DNA of 64,000 nt, from NCBI RefSeq assembly GCF_040932035.1, contig NZ_JBFRBB010000001.1, positions 496,001 through 560,000 of the forward strand, written 5' to 3'. The notes below the pieces were generated by a model that was not told where the DNA came from, searched no databases, and was given only the letters and a program-made list of their open reading frames with translations. Made by a program: the position numbers and the translations under genes. Shown piece by piece: positions 63,613-64,000 of this stretch. The DNA is from Hoeflea_A sp040932035. GTDB taxonomy: Bacteria > Pseudomonadota > Alphaproteobacteria > Rhizobiales > Rhizobiaceae. Each line of letters begins with the position of its first letter. Within the stretch, counting starts at the first letter, position 1.

Positions 63613-64000
63613 TCACTCCGTGTCCGTGTCCGCTTCTGTGAGTGAATGCCTGATGAGCCCCAGGGCCTGGGTGCCTTTTTCGGTGCAGGCCGCGCGCAGC
63701 CATTCGACTTCATTTCTGCAGGCCTGCCGGTTCTGCCCGAATGGCGTTGTCGACCCGTAAAGGCTGGAATCGATCCGCTCCTCGCCCCGGTCCGTTTTCA
63801 CGGTAAATGTCATTTCGCAGGCGATTTCGGTCGTATCGGCCGGATCCCAGTAGTCCCGCACAGTTAGATTAAGTTCTATGACATCGTCAAAATCGCCGGT
63901 TCCAAGATCGCCCGACGAGACAGTCGCGGGCGTTTCTTTCCCGCCGAACTGGTAATCCGCCGAGTAGGCTTCGCAATGAACATATGATCCGGTCACATCC
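63613..64000 (-). CDS. Unknown protein, 5' end beyond the window
   Basis: About 129 residues are visible; the frame is open to the window edge, so the GTG at 63996 need not be the start. The text GDFDDVIELNLTVRDYWDPADTTEIACEMTFTVKTDRGEERID suggests a beta-sandwich, and CRNEVEWLRAACTEKGTQALGLIRHSL a C-terminal helix; three cysteines are visible after the first strand region. I do not recognise it. The stop is 2 bp before the ATG of the repeat protein, implying co-transcription and possibly a joint envelope function. Confidence 0.7.
   Translation of the reverse strand, partial: DVTGSYVHCEAYSADYQFGGKETPATVSSGDLGTGDFDDVIELNLTVRDYWDPADTTEIACEMTFTVKTDRGEERIDSSLYGSTTPFGQNRQACRNEVEWLRAACTEKGTQALGLIRHSLTEADTDTE

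Overview
This is chromosomal DNA of an alphaproteobacterium, most likely of the Hyphomicrobiales and perhaps marine. The basis is GC-rich coding sequence, the families present (YfbK-type vWA protein with an ECF sigma factor, two-domain polyphosphate:AMP phosphotransferase, ArsR-SRPBCC operons, TolB-like/TPR proteins, a DMSP-lyase-like cupin) and two TTAA-N7-TTAA boxes of the CtrA type. No rRNA, tRNA, CRISPR array or complete insertion sequence was seen. About 60 protein genes are supported, plus three gene remnants and a family of structured repeats.

Layout. 1-7.5 kb is a copper/redox and signalling stretch: a 5'-truncated multicopper oxidase, cytochrome c, a class III cyclase fused to a YHS domain, an unknown one-pass membrane protein, an AraC regulator, a DUF4142 protein with a cupredoxin, and a ParB-like protein. 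7.5-12 kb holds an ECF sigma factor/vWA operon, a HAD phosphatase and an AEC transporter. 12-17.8 kb has two divergent TolB-like/TPR proteins, one with a degenerate cyclase domain and one with a kinase-like domain, and a DUF805-like protein behind CtrA-like boxes. 17.8-27.3 kb is core-like: polyphosphate:AMP phosphotransferase, universal stress protein, an ABC exporter operon (ATPase, FtsX-type permease, HlyD adaptor) and RecQ.

27.4-36 kb is an accessory, AT-richer region. It carries an OLD-like ATPase/TOPRIM protein, a membrane protein with a DUF4145-like tail, a formylglycine-generating-enzyme-like protein, a membrane cyclase, a truncated DM13 gene and orphan membrane or secreted proteins. 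Four copies (three full-length, one half) of a ~137-bp repeat with long terminal inverted repeats each sit 3-20 bp past the 3' end of a gene. 36-51.5 kb returns to core metabolism: DM13 protein, YghU-type GST, beta-helix protein, isochorismatase-like hydrolase, GNAT, ArsR-SRPBCC operon, type III CoA-transferase with an alpha/beta hydrolase, a proton P-type ATPase/PPK2/membrane protein operon, a DUF2235 hydrolase, a monooxygenase-like protein and two cupins.

51.7-56.3 kb is a second accessory patch of nuclease- and immunity-type families: DUF6602 with PD-(D/E)xK-like motifs, a DUF4145 + DUF4062 gene pair, and an HNH endonuclease. 56.3-64 kb has adenine deaminase, an ArsR-SRPBCC operon divergent from a RibD-like reductase across a likely operator, a cyclase-family hydrolase with an FAH-family hydrolase, and a secreted protein built of about twelve 18-residue repeats.

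The best candidates for undescribed biology are the structured repeat family, the DUF4145/DUF4062 pair, the OLD-like gene with its membrane partner, and the kinase-TolB-TPR fusion facing a dead-cyclase-TolB-TPR protein.
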